Virus record (IMG/VR): IMGVR_UViG_3300048121_000547
Coordinates: 1-56,049 of that record
DNA from: a virus
Length of the DNA: 56,049 bases
Direction: 5' to 3' (one strand)
The first letter of the stretch is position 1. Every line of letters starts with the position of its first letter. Shown piece by piece: positions 26,303 through 35,680 of this stretch. Made by a program: the position numbers and the translations under genes. Below the pieces are notes generated by a model. It saw only the letters and a list, made by a program, of their open reading frames with translations. It made no database searches and had not been told where the DNA came from.

Positions 26303-28267
26303 ATGCCCAAGCAAGTCATGGCCTACGGAAATGGCGGCGGAATCTCTTCTTTGGCTTCTGTGCCGATGGAAACGACTTTGGCGGGCCAGCCTCACCGATT
26401 AGCGTATGTAAACCCTCAAGAAGAACAGATGATGCTTGCCGCGGGCGGGGCGGGTCTCCCCGGTCCCGGCGGTATTCCGGCTTACTGGAATTTGTTTGAG
26501 CCGTCCACTTGGGGCGACGGCAACGGCTTTGAAGGTTTTACGTCTAGTTCGAGTTCTTCGACTCCATCTAATGACGGTGGCAGTAGCAATAACGACTCAA
26601 CTCCAACTTTTAAAAGTTTGTCGGAAGCGTCTAAGGCGGGTTACCACGGAAAGGCCGTCAACATTGAGGGTAAGGGCCTTCAGAAAGTAGAGTTTGCAGA
26701 CGATAGCTACAACATTCAAATGTCAAATGCTTCGGCGGCAGCTTCTTCAAGCAACGACAGCCCCGGCATAATAGACAGCATCTTGATGGGCATAGGGGCT
26801 AAAGACAAAACGCCGGGATACAATGCTGCGACTGCCGCAGGTATAGCGGCACGAAAAGCCGCAGAAGATGCTGCTAGATTAAACCCAACCGCAGGAGATG
26901 ACGACAATGTTCCGGTTGTCAGTGGCGGCGGTGGCGGCGGTGGCGGTGGCGGTGCAACACCCGTTGTGGTTGAAGAAACCGTCACTCCTTTTACAGGATT
27001 AACAGACACTCAACTAGGAGCTCAGTCTGAGTACCTAAGCAATGTTGCAACTTATCTCGGTCAGTTTGACCAAAATCAATTAAGCGATGTAGGTCAGAGA
27101 CGTTCTATATACGGTTCAAACGAATTTAAGCCAACGACAGAGGAGTTTATAGCCATAACGGGGGCCGATGAAGAGCTTGCCCAAACGCTTATTAGATCCA
27201 TACCTAAAAATGATTTGCGGGATTGGTCTAAGATCATGGCGTCTGACAATCCTTTAGAGGCTGCACAAGCCGCGACGGCGGCATATTATATGACTCCCGG
27301 TCTATATGGGGGAGGCCAAACCATTCATACGGGTCAAATGGTTGACGCAGTAGATAATCTAATCGCTGAAACAGATCAGCTATATGCTTATTCAAAAGGT
27401 TATTCCCCCTTTAGGGAGCGTTATGGCGTTGGAAATGTAAAAATCGGCATTAAAACACCTGACGGCGTGCAACTTACTGAACTAGGACCTTTGAGCTCTC
27501 CCACGTTTGGAGAAAACCTAGCTAGATATGGGTACGGGTCGGAGGACCTCGCGGAATTAATACCTGCGATACAACAATACTATACAGATAACTTTGACTT
27601 TAATCCAAGTTATTACAATAATTTAACAAAAGTTTCGGATGGTCGTTACGTCGGCAATGGTCGAAATGTTATGTTCGGTGGGGGTGATGCTCAAACGAAT
27701 GAGCTTAGTCAACTATTGGGTCAAGACGTTGTAGTGCAACAACCGAACGGAACTTATTCAGTTATGGATACATTCGGGTTAGGTCAAGGCGCAATATCGG
27801 GCGAAAATATCGACCCTTTTGGATATATTTCTAATCTTCAATCTTATGAAAACCCGTATACCACATCTGCTTTAGACGTAGGTCAGGGTTACTTGTTTCA
27901 AAACACTCCCGGGTTCTATGGTCAGTCGGCTTTGAACATTATCGATGAAGACCTTTACAACGACAACCAAGCCGCTGCGGCAGCAACTGCCGCGGCTAAA
28001 GCTCAAGCCGATGCGATAGCTCAAGCACAAGCCGCGGGTATAAGCTCCGGAACGCCCACTGTAGGCTCTCAACAAAGCACAGGTGTGCAAAGCACGGGTT
28101 TGCAAAACTACAGCGCATTAGTACCTGCCGCGGGGACATCAACTCAGGGTATCGCGGGACTGCCCATGACGCCTGCCACAAACAATCCGTATGTCTTTAC
28201 TTCGTATAACCCCGGAACCTACAACCCCGTTGTTGGTGGCGGATTAATGCTGCCGCCTCTCGCTTAA
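26303..28267 (+). CDS. Virion protein with poly-glycine linker
   Basis: The start chosen is ATG 26303 (MPKQVMAYG) because AGGAGAG lies five bases upstream; an earlier in-frame ATG at 26288 overlaps the previous stop and lacks a site. The 654-residue product has Ser-rich (SSSSSSTPSNDGGSSNN) and poly-Gly (VVSGGGGGGGGGG) linkers that separate an N-terminal third from a globular domain beginning VTPFTGLTDTQLGAQSEYL. The C-terminus is Pro/Gly/Asn-rich. It is a virion protein by context; function unknown. Confidence 0.65.
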   Translation: MPKQVMAYGNGGGISSLASVPMETTLAGQPHRLAYVNPQEEQMMLAAGGAGLPGPGGIPAYWNLFEPSTWGDGNGFEGFTSSSSSSTPSNDGGSSNNDSTPTFKSLSEASKAGYHGKAVNIEGKGLQKVEFADDSYNIQMSNASAAASSSNDSPGIIDSILMGIGAKDKTPGYNAATAAGIAARKAAEDAARLNPTAGDDDNVPVVSGGGGGGGGGGATPVVVEETVTPFTGLTDTQLGAQSEYLSNVATYLGQFDQNQLSDVGQRRSIYGSNEFKPTTEEFIAITGADEELAQTLIRSIPKNDLRDWSKIMASDNPLEAAQAATAAYYMTPGLYGGGQTIHTGQMVDAVDNLIAETDQLYAYSKGYSPFRERYGVGNVKIGIKTPDGVQLTELGPLSSPTFGENLARYGYGSEDLAELIPAIQQYYTDNFDFNPSYYNNLTKVSDGRYVGNGRNVMFGGGDAQTNELSQLLGQDVVVQQPNGTYSVMDTFGLGQGAISGENIDPFGYISNLQSYENPYTTSALDVGQGYLFQNTPGFYGQSALNIIDEDLYNDNQAAAAATAAAKAQADAIAQAQAAGISSGTPTVGSQQSTGVQSTGLQNYSALVPAAGTSTQGIAGLPMTPATNNPYVFTSYNPGTYNPVVGGGLMLPPLA

Positions 28268-28280
28268 AGGAACACATTCT

Positions 28281-29561
28281 ATGCCCGGTATCGCTACTTT
28301 AAATGAGACCGCAAGGAACATGACTCGCAAGCCGCGGGGCATTGGCTTTTACCAACAGTATGCAATGGGTGGCGAGGTATCTGGACCTCCTCCAATGCGC
28401 GGCCCCGACCCGCAGGGGATTGCTCGGTACGCTCCCGGTGGTCCTGTGGAAAGTATTCGACCACAAGCTAGACCCGAGTCCGATCCGGAGTTTTCTGCAC
28501 CCTTGACCAGTTTACGTCCGCAACCGAGACCGGAGCCCTATTTAAATAATTTGCCAGAAGGAAAGTTTTTTGAAATAAACTCTATGGTCGATCAAAGAGA
28601 CGGCGTTGAAAAACCTGCTATTAACTTTAGAGACGGCGCAATCATGTTCTTAACAGATGTTGAGAACATGATTAGTAAAAATCAAAATGCGTCCGAACCT
28701 CTTGTCGGTAAATCAACCGCAACAGAAGTCTTGGAATTTTTACAAGAAAAAAACCCGACTAGCCAAGAGTTTTTAAACTACTTTAGTTCTGCGCGACTCG
28801 CGGAAGGCGGACCTGTTTATATGAATCAAGGCGGAGGGGTTGACGAAGTCTCGGCTCGACGCGCCTCAACAGAAGACTTAGATAACTTAGCTAAAATGGT
28901 ACGAGAGACTTACGGGTTTGACCCCGTTGCGGTAGCTTTGGAGCAGGGAGTTGATCCAGAGTTGGCTCTTCGGGTGATGTATGAGGAAAGCAAAGGTAAG
29001 CAAAGTGCGGGAAGCGAAAAAGGTGCTCGCGGTTTGATGCAATTAATGCCGGGAACTGCCAAAGAGTTGGGCGTGGACATAAACGACGCTTTGGATAATT
29101 ACACTGGTGGATTAAAATACCTTAAACAAATGACAACCAAGTTTGGTCTTGAAGTAGGTTTAGCAGCATATAATGCGGGTCCGGGTAATGTAGAAGAGTA
29201 TCAAGGCGTCCCACCGTTTAAAGAAACTCAAAACTATTTGAGGATTATTGCAGAACCTTTTACAGGAAACAGCGTAGAGGGGCTTATAAACACCGGAGCG
29301 GAAAACTTTATGATGAATCAGCCCGTGTTTAACGCCGAAGATGTAGCTAGAGGGCGCGGTGTTAGACCTATGTCACGGCCCCCTGAAATAGAGTTCTCTG
29401 CGCCTCTGACAAGCTTCCGGCCAGTAGCTAGGGATGAACCCGTTATTCCTCAGCAGCCCATAAACCGACCACTGGCGATGCCGGAGGGTCAGTCCATGAT
29501 CGAAAAGTATGGTCTTCCCGGTGACATGCCACAAGGCGGGATTATGACAGCCAGCCGCTAA
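28281..29561 (+). CDS. Virion-associated lytic transglycosylase (SLT fold)
   Basis: This 426-residue protein contains a soluble lytic transglycosylase domain at about 215-330. Glu236 in MYEESKGKQS is the probable catalytic acid, followed by GARGLMQLMPGTAKELGV and LAAYNAGPGNVEEY, the hallmark motifs of the fold. The flanks are low complexity, with EFSAPLTSLRPQPRPEP near residue 70 and EFSAPLTSFRPVARDEP near 375 as a repeated element. It probably cuts peptidoglycan locally during DNA entry. Its last 20 bases overlap the convergent SNF2 gene. Confidence 0.85.
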   Translation: MPGIATLNETARNMTRKPRGIGFYQQYAMGGEVSGPPPMRGPDPQGIARYAPGGPVESIRPQARPESDPEFSAPLTSLRPQPRPEPYLNNLPEGKFFEINSMVDQRDGVEKPAINFRDGAIMFLTDVENMISKNQNASEPLVGKSTATEVLEFLQEKNPTSQEFLNYFSSARLAEGGPVYMNQGGGVDEVSARRASTEDLDNLAKMVRETYGFDPVAVALEQGVDPELALRVMYEESKGKQSAGSEKGARGLMQLMPGTAKELGVDINDALDNYTGGLKYLKQMTTKFGLEVGLAAYNAGPGNVEEYQGVPPFKETQNYLRIIAEPFTGNSVEGLINTGAENFMMNQPVFNAEDVARGRGVRPMSRPPEIEFSAPLTSFRPVARDEPVIPQQPINRPLAMPEGQSMIEKYGLPGDMPQGGIMTASR

Positions 29562-30981
29562 CATCCTCTTTGAGCACCTGTCCGGCAAGATCAATCTTGC
29601 TGCGCAGGGCGTTCAGGACTTTCTCGTCAATGGTATTAGGCGACACCAAGTCGATATAGGTCACAGCATTCTTTTGCCCGATCCGGTGAGCGCGGTCCTC
29701 AGACTGTAGCCTTATCTCAAGATCGTATGAGTTGCTGTAGTAGATTACAGTATTGGCCGCGGTCAGGGTAATTCCGTATCCACCTGTCTTAGGCTGACCA
29801 ACAAAGAACCGCAGGGGATCGTTAACGTCTTGAAAGCGATTAACAATCTCCTGCCGTTCTTCTTGAGGTGTTTCCCCGTAATATAGTGCGACCGAATCGG
29901 GCCCGAAACGGTCGCGCAGGGTCTGGCAAATCTGTTGAATGTCGTGGGTATACGACGCCCAAATGATTGCCTTCCCTGATAGCTCGTCTGTAATGCTGGT
30001 TAGTTCACTCAGACGGTTGTTCTTTAGCGGTTGTATCTTTCCAACGTCGGGCTGGAAGAAACCGCAGCAAATTTGTTGTAAGCGCATGATTTGCGTCAGA
30101 ACGCTTTCTGTAGTTGCAAGCTCCCCATCCAACTGAGCCAACGCTAACTTCTTCATCTGCATGTAAACCTTGGCCTGTTCGTCCGTCAGTTCTACGTTCC
30201 GTCGCGTGTATATTTTATCCGGAAGGTCTAAGCACTCTTCTTTGAGGATGCGGGTAGAGAAGTTAAACAAGCGTTCGTTTAGCTCATCAAGGCGTCTATA
30301 CCCGGTTATTTCCTGAAAACTGCGCGCTCCCATCATACGCTTCTGCACTATAGCGTAACGGTTTTGAAACGCAAAGAAACTATTGTATCCAAGGGCGCGT
30401 TCGTCCAGAAAATTACACTGGCTAAACAAATCCATAGGGCTTTTTGTGACAGGAGAACCCGTAAGGATGCGGCGGTATTTGCTATACTTAGTCAGGACCA
30501 TAAGGTTCTTTGTGCGCTGGGCTTTGCGGTTCTTGATAGTCGTGCTTTCGTCTACAATCACCATGTTGTCAGGGTTCTGTACCAAAAAGCGTCCCGCCAT
30601 CCGCGCACCGCGAGGCGAGGAAAAAGCTTCAACATTAATGACAAATATCTTGAGACCGTCAAAGTCTTCCATAATCATTTCTTCAAGCTCGGCGGCATAC
30701 CTCTTACTAACCGTAGGCTTCCAGCTTAAAACTTTACGGTTGACCGACTCAGATAAATGCAACGGTATCTCGCCAAGTGCCCAGTTGTCGTAAACACCCT
30801 TGGGTGCAACTATCAAAGCCGCGTTAATTTCTCCTTTGTCGTAAAGAATACCCATGTTATCAATGGCTACCTTACTCTTACCAGTTCCCATCTCCATGAA
30901 GTACGCATGAAACTTCGCGGACCACGAGCCTTCAAGAGCTTTACGCTGATGGTCGAACGGTTCTGTTTTGAACTGATACAA
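29542..30981 (-). CDS. SNF2-family DNA helicase/translocase
   Basis: This is an SF2 ATPase of 479 residues. Visible motifs are Walker A MGTGKSK (31-37), motif II DEST (144-147), motif III ILTGSPVTKSPMDLF, and C-terminal motifs IIWASYTHDIQQ and RLQSEDRAHRIGQKNAVTYI. The start is a TTG at 30981, six bases after AGGAG; the longer in-frame reading to 31098 would run through both promoters and is rejected. It is the only convincing minus-strand gene. In phages such proteins act in replication or recombination. Confidence 0.85.
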   Translation of the reverse strand: MYQFKTEPFDHQRKALEGSWSAKFHAYFMEMGTGKSKVAIDNMGILYDKGEINAALIVAPKGVYDNWALGEIPLHLSESVNRKVLSWKPTVSKRYAAELEEMIMEDFDGLKIFVINVEAFSSPRGARMAGRFLVQNPDNMVIVDESTTIKNRKAQRTKNLMVLTKYSKYRRILTGSPVTKSPMDLFSQCNFLDERALGYNSFFAFQNRYAIVQKRMMGARSFQEITGYRRLDELNERLFNFSTRILKEECLDLPDKIYTRRNVELTDEQAKVYMQMKKLALAQLDGELATTESVLTQIMRLQQICCGFFQPDVGKIQPLKNNRLSELTSITDELSGKAIIWASYTHDIQQICQTLRDRFGPDSVALYYGETPQEERQEIVNRFQDVNDPLRFFVGQPKTGGYGITLTAANTVIYYSNSYDLEIRLQSEDRAHRIGQKNAVTYIDLVSPNTIDEKVLNALRSKIDLAGQVLKEDVSGWLS

Positions 30982-31000
30982 AGTTTTCTCCTTTTGACGC

Positions 31001-31029
31001 TTGACTATAGGAATGTATAAGAATATAAG
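31001..31029 (+). promoter_or_regulatory. Sigma70-like promoter of the replication operon
   Basis: TTGACT (31001-31006), a 17-base spacer and TATAAG (31024-31029) drive transcription rightward into the gene at 31080. It overlaps the leftward promoter at 31014-31041. Confidence 0.7.
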
Positions 31030-31041
31030 CGTCTTTGTCAA
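31014..31041 (-). promoter_or_regulatory. Sigma70-like promoter of the SNF2 gene
   Basis: On the minus strand TTGACA (31041-31036), a 16-base spacer and TATACA (31019-31014) point leftward to the TTG start at 30981. The two promoters interlock, so polymerase cannot occupy both at once. Confidence 0.65.
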
Positions 31042-31079
31042 GGCCGTAAAAGGGTCTTTAACAACGAAAGAGAGAAAAC

Positions 31080-31649
31080 ATGAACGATATACTATCAATG
31101 ATGGAATCCGACTTTGAAGATACAGTCGCTAACTCCGTCGAAAAGGGTAACCTTGGTGAGATTTCCACCCTAGCCCGAAAAATCCGACAAGCGCAACAAG
31201 AAGTCGAAGAGATTGAGAAAGACCTCAAATCTCGGAAGAAAGACTTGTTGAAGCTGACTGATGAAGAACTGCCGTCTGCTATGCAGGAGTTGGGCATGTC
31301 TTCGTTTTCATTAGATGACGGTTCTACTGTGGATGTTAAACCTACATATGGAGCCAGCATATTAGTGGCTAACCGCCCTCTTGCTTATGAATGGCTGCGT
31401 GAAAACGGTTACGACGATATTATTAAGAATGTCGTAGCTTGTGAATTTGGTCGTGGAGAAGACGATCAGGCAAGTGCCTTTAAAGCTTTTGCTGCAAAAG
31501 AAGGCTTTCCCGCCGATCAGACCGAAAGTGTTCATTCCGGAACGCTCAAGGCTTTTGTTCGGGAACGTGTCGAAGCCGGGGATGATTTCCCTATGGAATT
31601 GTTTGGGGCCTATGTAGGCCAACGCGCTATAATCAAAGGAGCAAAATAA
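31080..31649 (+). CDS. First gene of replication operon, unknown function
   Basis: This 189-residue protein has a coiled-coil-like N-terminal third (ARKIRQAQQEVEEIEKDLKS, then RKKDLLKLTDEELPSAMQEL) and a C-terminal globular part with FAAKEGFPADQTESVHSGTL and FVRERVEAGDDFPMELFG. It lies 51 bases after the rightward promoter with an AGAGAG ribosome site and abuts the SSB-like gene. Its position suggests a replication or recombination accessory factor. The family is not recognised with certainty. Confidence 0.7.
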   Translation: MNDILSMMESDFEDTVANSVEKGNLGEISTLARKIRQAQQEVEEIEKDLKSRKKDLLKLTDEELPSAMQELGMSSFSLDDGSTVDVKPTYGASILVANRPLAYEWLRENGYDDIIKNVVACEFGRGEDDQASAFKAFAAKEGFPADQTESVHSGTLKAFVRERVEAGDDFPMELFGAYVGQRAIIKGAK

Positions 31650-32431
31650 TGGCGAATGCAGTTGCAAAAACAAAAAAGTCTGACGTAGTACAGTTTGATG
31701 GGGCTATGTTTGAACAGGATGCTGGTCAAGGTAACCAAAACATCAGCAGTGATGATCTGGCGCTGCCGTTTCTCAAGCTTCTAAGCGGCTTGGACTCTGT
31801 TCTGGACACCCATGAGACCGCCCGGAAGGGTGACATCTATAACACCGTCTCAGGAGAGGCTATAAGCGGTAAGGAGGGCCTGTTGGTCATTCCATGCGCC
31901 TATCAGCGTGTATTCATTCAGTGGCTTCCACGGGGCTCAGGATCGGGCGCACCTATGGCTATATACCAGCCTAACGATTCCACTCGCCCTAAAACTGAGC
32001 GTAGCAGCGAAGACAACAAAGAATACGTTGTTGGCGGCGACGGTGATTACATCGAAGAAACTCACCAGCACTATGTTCTGGTAGTCAAAGAAGACGGCTC
32101 AACCGAGACCGCTCTGATTGCGATGAAGTCCACGCAGTTGAAGAAGTCTCGCAAGTGGAACAGCATGATCCAATCGGTCACCATGCAGGGGAAAAACGGT
32201 CCTTTCAACCCGCCGCGCTTCTCTCACATCTACCGTATCAAATCGGTAGCAGAAGAAAACTCTAAGGGTTCTTGGCACGGCTGGGAAATGTCGCGTGAAG
32301 AACCAATCCAAGATGCGAACATTTACGCACAGGCTAAAGCTTTCTCTGAAAGCGTCTTGAGCGGCGATGTAGTGGTAAAGCATGAAAACGATAAAGCTGA
32401 GAACACAAACTCAGACGACATCCCGTTTTAA
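31649..32431 (+). CDS. Single-stranded DNA-binding protein candidate
   Basis: This 260-residue protein has a beta-rich core (LLVIPCAYQRVFIQWLP, HYVLVVKEDGSTETALIAM, FSHIYRIKSVAEENSKGSWH) and an acidic disordered tail ending SDDIPF. The final DDIPF is identical to the tip of E. coli SSB, which recruits partner proteins. T7 gp2.5 also has an acidic tail. It sits just before the primase and DNA polymerase. Core family is not named here; the tail and context make an SSB role likely. Confidence 0.7.
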   Translation: MANAVAKTKKSDVVQFDGAMFEQDAGQGNQNISSDDLALPFLKLLSGLDSVLDTHETARKGDIYNTVSGEAISGKEGLLVIPCAYQRVFIQWLPRGSGSGAPMAIYQPNDSTRPKTERSSEDNKEYVVGGDGDYIEETHQHYVLVVKEDGSTETALIAMKSTQLKKSRKWNSMIQSVTMQGKNGPFNPPRFSHIYRIKSVAEENSKGSWHGWEMSREEPIQDANIYAQAKAFSESVLSGDVVVKHENDKAENTNSDDIPF

Positions 32432-32479
32432 GTTTTACTAGGGGGCTGCTACGGCAGTCCCCACCGCAAGGACATCACC

Positions 32480-34018
32480 ATGACAGTTAAAAAGTTCTCG
32501 TCTATCTTTGATGGACTAAAAGAAGCTTACGGCACATATCGCGTAGAAAAAACGCAGTCCAACGGCAAGAATACAGGAAAAGCAGGGATTGTTCGTGAAC
32601 CGCGGAACGCGGGTCTATGGGAGGGCCACCTGTCCGGCAAGGGCAACTCGATTGGCATCATCCCGATTAATGCCGACAACATGTGCAAATGGGGTTGCGT
32701 TGATATCGATCAGTATCCGTTAGACCACAAGCTCCTGTTGGAAAAGATTAGAAAATTAAAGATACCTCTGGTTGTCTGCCGTTCTAAGTCCGGTGGGGCT
32801 CACTGCTTCCTCTTTTCTACAGATTGGGTTGAAGCAAAGGACATGCAGAAATCATTGAAGAGCGTGGCCGCTGCGCTGGGCTACGGTGAGAGCGAGATAT
32901 TTCCAAAGCAGATCAAACTGCACTTGGACCGCGGAGATGTAGGAAACTTTCTAAACCTACCTTATTACAACGCGGAAGAAGGTTTACGCTACGGCATCTT
33001 GGACGACGGCACATCGGCTTCTCTTGAAGAGTTTTTTGAGCTTTACGAAAAGTATGCTCAGACCCCGGAACAGATACAAAAGTTACAGATTACAGAAAGC
33101 GCCGAGGGTACGCCTGTTCGGGACGGCCCGCCGTGCTTGCAGCACCTTGTCAAAGAGAAAATCTCCGAAGGTGGGCGCAATAACGGTCTGTTTAATATCG
33201 GCGTCTATTTGCGCAAAGCGTACCCTGATAGCTGGGAAACAGAAATCCTAACGTACAACATGCAGTACTTAGAGCCGCCCTTGCCCCTGTCAGAAGTGAC
33301 AGTGGTGGCAAAGCAGCTTGATCGCAAGGATTATGCCTACAGGTGCAGCGACGCGCCAATTAACGCGCACTGTAACAAGGAACTCTGTCAAACCCGCAAG
33401 TTTGGCATTGGGAGCGCCGTACAGAACGCTACAGTAGCCAATTTGCGTAAGTATAACTCAACACCCCCGGTTTGGTTTATGGACGTTAACGGCGAGCCTC
33501 TGGAGCTAGACACCGACGCCCTAATGAGCCAGCCCATGTTCCAGAAGGCTTGCATGGAGCAACTAAACTTCATGCCGCGTAGCGTGGCAAAGCAACAGTG
33601 GGAGGGCCGGATCAGCGCCCTGCTTACAGAAATGCGCGAGAACGAAAGCGCCATCATGGAAGTAGCCGTGGACGCCAGCATCAGCGGGCAGTTCTACGAT
33701 TACCTAGAAGAGTTTTGCCGCTTCCTACAGCAAGCACAGGACAAAGAAGAAATCTTGCTTCGCCGCCCTTGGACCGACGAGGACGCAATGGTCACTTACT
33801 TCCGCCTCAAAGACTTTGAGAACTTTCTAAAGAAGAACAAATTCTTTGAGTATAAGTCTCACCGAATTGCTCAACGCCTGCGGGACATCAACGGTGACAG
33901 CACCGTGCTCAAGATCAAAGGTCGAGCCGTCCGCGTCTGGCAGATACCTGCCTACAATGTAGGGGACATGGACATATCTACACCGGACTTTGCGCCAAAA
34001 CATGGGAGCCCGTTTTGA
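32480..34018 (+). CDS. Archaeo-eukaryotic-type primase
   Basis: This 512-residue protein has the AEP catalytic pattern: GCVDIDQYPLD with Asp75 and Asp77 (motif I), CRSKSGGAHCFLF with Ser104-His108 (motif II), and KLHLDRGDVGNFLNLPYYN downstream (motif III region). It is of the type found in TOTE systems and phages. A PriCT-like helical region (EGGRNNGLFNIGVYLRKAYP) and a cysteine cluster (YRCSDAPINAHCNKELCQTR) follow, then a C-terminal helical domain. It should start replication with RNA or DNA primers. Confidence 0.8.
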   Translation: MTVKKFSSIFDGLKEAYGTYRVEKTQSNGKNTGKAGIVREPRNAGLWEGHLSGKGNSIGIIPINADNMCKWGCVDIDQYPLDHKLLLEKIRKLKIPLVVCRSKSGGAHCFLFSTDWVEAKDMQKSLKSVAAALGYGESEIFPKQIKLHLDRGDVGNFLNLPYYNAEEGLRYGILDDGTSASLEEFFELYEKYAQTPEQIQKLQITESAEGTPVRDGPPCLQHLVKEKISEGGRNNGLFNIGVYLRKAYPDSWETEILTYNMQYLEPPLPLSEVTVVAKQLDRKDYAYRCSDAPINAHCNKELCQTRKFGIGSAVQNATVANLRKYNSTPPVWFMDVNGEPLELDTDALMSQPMFQKACMEQLNFMPRSVAKQQWEGRISALLTEMRENESAIMEVAVDASISGQFYDYLEEFCRFLQQAQDKEEILLRRPWTDEDAMVTYFRLKDFENFLKKNKFFEYKSHRIAQRLRDINGDSTVLKIKGRAVRVWQIPAYNVGDMDISTPDFAPKHGSPF

Positions 34019-34212
34019 GTAAGAACGTCTTTAAAGAAATGCGTAACGCCGAAATCGTTCACATGATCGATCAAAGGCACATGACAAAAACAGCAGTGGC
34101 TAAATGGTTCAACATTAGCAAGCAGCGCGTCTGGCAGATTTACCAAAGGGAGAAAGAGAATGTTCAGGATATTCGGCCCACCGGGGACGGGGAAGACAAC
34201 TCGACTTCTTAA
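34015..34212 (+). CDS. Small helix-turn-helix protein
   Basis: A 65-residue protein starting at TTG 34015, six bases after GGGAG and overlapping the primase stop codon (TTGA). Residues about 12-45 form a helix-turn-helix: IVHMIDQRHMTKTAVAKWFN and ISKQRVWQIYQREKEN. Its 3' end overlaps the following helicase gene by 53 bases. It may be a transcription regulator of the phage, or a DNA-binding helper of the helicase operon. Confidence 0.65.
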   Translation: MSKNVFKEMRNAEIVHMIDQRHMTKTAVAKWFNISKQRVWQIYQREKENVQDIRPTGDGEDNSTS

Positions 34213-35680
34213 TATGGTCGATGACGCCCTCCAGAAGGGTGTCGAACCTCGCAGCATTGCTTTCCTAGCCTTTACACGCAAAGCGGCTAATGAGGCCAAA
34301 GAACGCGCGGCTAAACGCTTTAACCTAGACCCAAAGAAAGACCTATTCTACTTTAGAACCCTGCACAGTCTGGCCCTGACCTGTTCCGACATCCGGACAG
34401 AGCAAGTCATGCAGGACGAAAACTACAGAGAACTTTCTGAAAAAATGGGTGTGGAGCTTCAAATCACCCGCTCAAACAGCTTTGACGACGATCTGCCCGA
34501 TATGACCAAAGCCACAGACCCCATCTTGGGCATGATAAACCTTGCCAGAATGCGTAAAGTGTCTCTGCGTGACCAGTACAACTCTATGGATAGCCCGATT
34601 GAGTGGAACATTATAAAGTATGTGGATGAATGCCTGCGCAGCTACAAAGAAAACCTAGAGATGTACGACTTCACAGACATGCTCGAAAGCTTTCCAGAAG
34701 AGGGCTTCCGCTCATGCCCCGCGTTTAAACTCTGCTTTGTAGATGAGGCACAAGACCTTTCCCCTATCCAGTGGGACATTGCTCATATTTTAGATGAAAA
34801 ATCTGACCGTATGTATTGCGCTGGGGACGATGACCAAGCTATCTATAGGTGGGCTGGGGCAGACGTAGATCACTTCATTAACCTCGACGGTGGGTCAGAG
34901 ACCCTGTCTCAGTCCTACCGAATTCCGCTAGAGGTACACCGCCTCGCAGAGCGGGTCGTGGGACGCATAGATAAAAGGTTCCTAAAAGATTACGAACCAA
35001 GAGTAGACAGTCTCGGATCAGTGCGCCGCATCTTTAGTATAGAAGAAATGGACATGTCAGAAGGAACGTGGCTCGTGCTTGCTCAAGCCGGATACCAACT
35101 CCAGCCCGTGGCTACCGAACTAAAGTCCAGCGGATACCTGTACGAATACCGCGGCCATCGGTCCATCTCAGAAAAACTAAGTGACGCCGTGAACGGCTGG
35201 GAGCAACTGCGCAAAGGTAAAGACATCCCCGGCGCAACCGCTAGAAAAATCTACGCATACATGTCAGTCGGGGACCGTATCACCCGAGGGTTTAAGAAAC
35301 TGCCCGGTCTGGAGGACCAAGACATCGTAAACATGCAATCTCTGACCGCGCACCACGGGCTTTTAGCCGACGACAGCATGATCTGGTCTGAGGCGATGAA
35401 CAAAATACCGGACAACGACAGGGCATATGTAACGGCGCTTCTGCGTCGAGGGGAAAGATTTAATGGTGAGCCCAGAATAACGGTCTCTACCATCCACGGG
35501 GCAAAAGGTGGGGAAGCGGACAACGTCGTATTGTTTACCGATTTATCACCCGCAGCCGAGCAACAGATGAATGTTAACTCTGATGACATGCACCGCGTAT
35601 TTTACGTCGGTGTAACTAGAACCAAAGAGAATTTATTCATCGTTGAACCACAAGACTTCACAAGGAGCTATAATCTATGA
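34160..35680 (+). CDS. UvrD/Rep-like SF1 DNA helicase
   Basis: This 506-residue protein has all SF1A motifs: Walker A GPPGTGKTT (6-14), motif Ia AFLAFTRKAANEA, motif II LCFVDEAQDLSPIQW, motif III AGDDDQAIYRWAGA, motif IV SQSYRIPLEV, motif V VSTIHGAKGGEADNVV and motif VI FYVGVTRTKENLFI. It is shorter than bacterial UvrD (about 720 residues), lacking part of the accessory domains. No hexameric replicative helicase is present, so this 3'-5' helicase and the SNF2 protein may open the fork. Confidence 0.85.
   Translation: MFRIFGPPGTGKTTRLLNMVDDALQKGVEPRSIAFLAFTRKAANEAKERAAKRFNLDPKKDLFYFRTLHSLALTCSDIRTEQVMQDENYRELSEKMGVELQITRSNSFDDDLPDMTKATDPILGMINLARMRKVSLRDQYNSMDSPIEWNIIKYVDECLRSYKENLEMYDFTDMLESFPEEGFRSCPAFKLCFVDEAQDLSPIQWDIAHILDEKSDRMYCAGDDDQAIYRWAGADVDHFINLDGGSETLSQSYRIPLEVHRLAERVVGRIDKRFLKDYEPRVDSLGSVRRIFSIEEMDMSEGTWLVLAQAGYQLQPVATELKSSGYLYEYRGHRSISEKLSDAVNGWEQLRKGKDIPGATARKIYAYMSVGDRITRGFKKLPGLEDQDIVNMQSLTAHHGLLADDSMIWSEAMNKIPDNDRAYVTALLRRGERFNGEPRITVSTIHGAKGGEADNVVLFTDLSPAAEQQMNVNSDDMHRVFYVGVTRTKENLFIVEPQDFTRSYNL

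Noticed and set aside
30982-31098. N-terminal extension of the SNF2 protein
   Set aside because: It would cover both divergent promoters and overlap the start of the opposite gene; the TTG at 30981 has a proper ribosome site.
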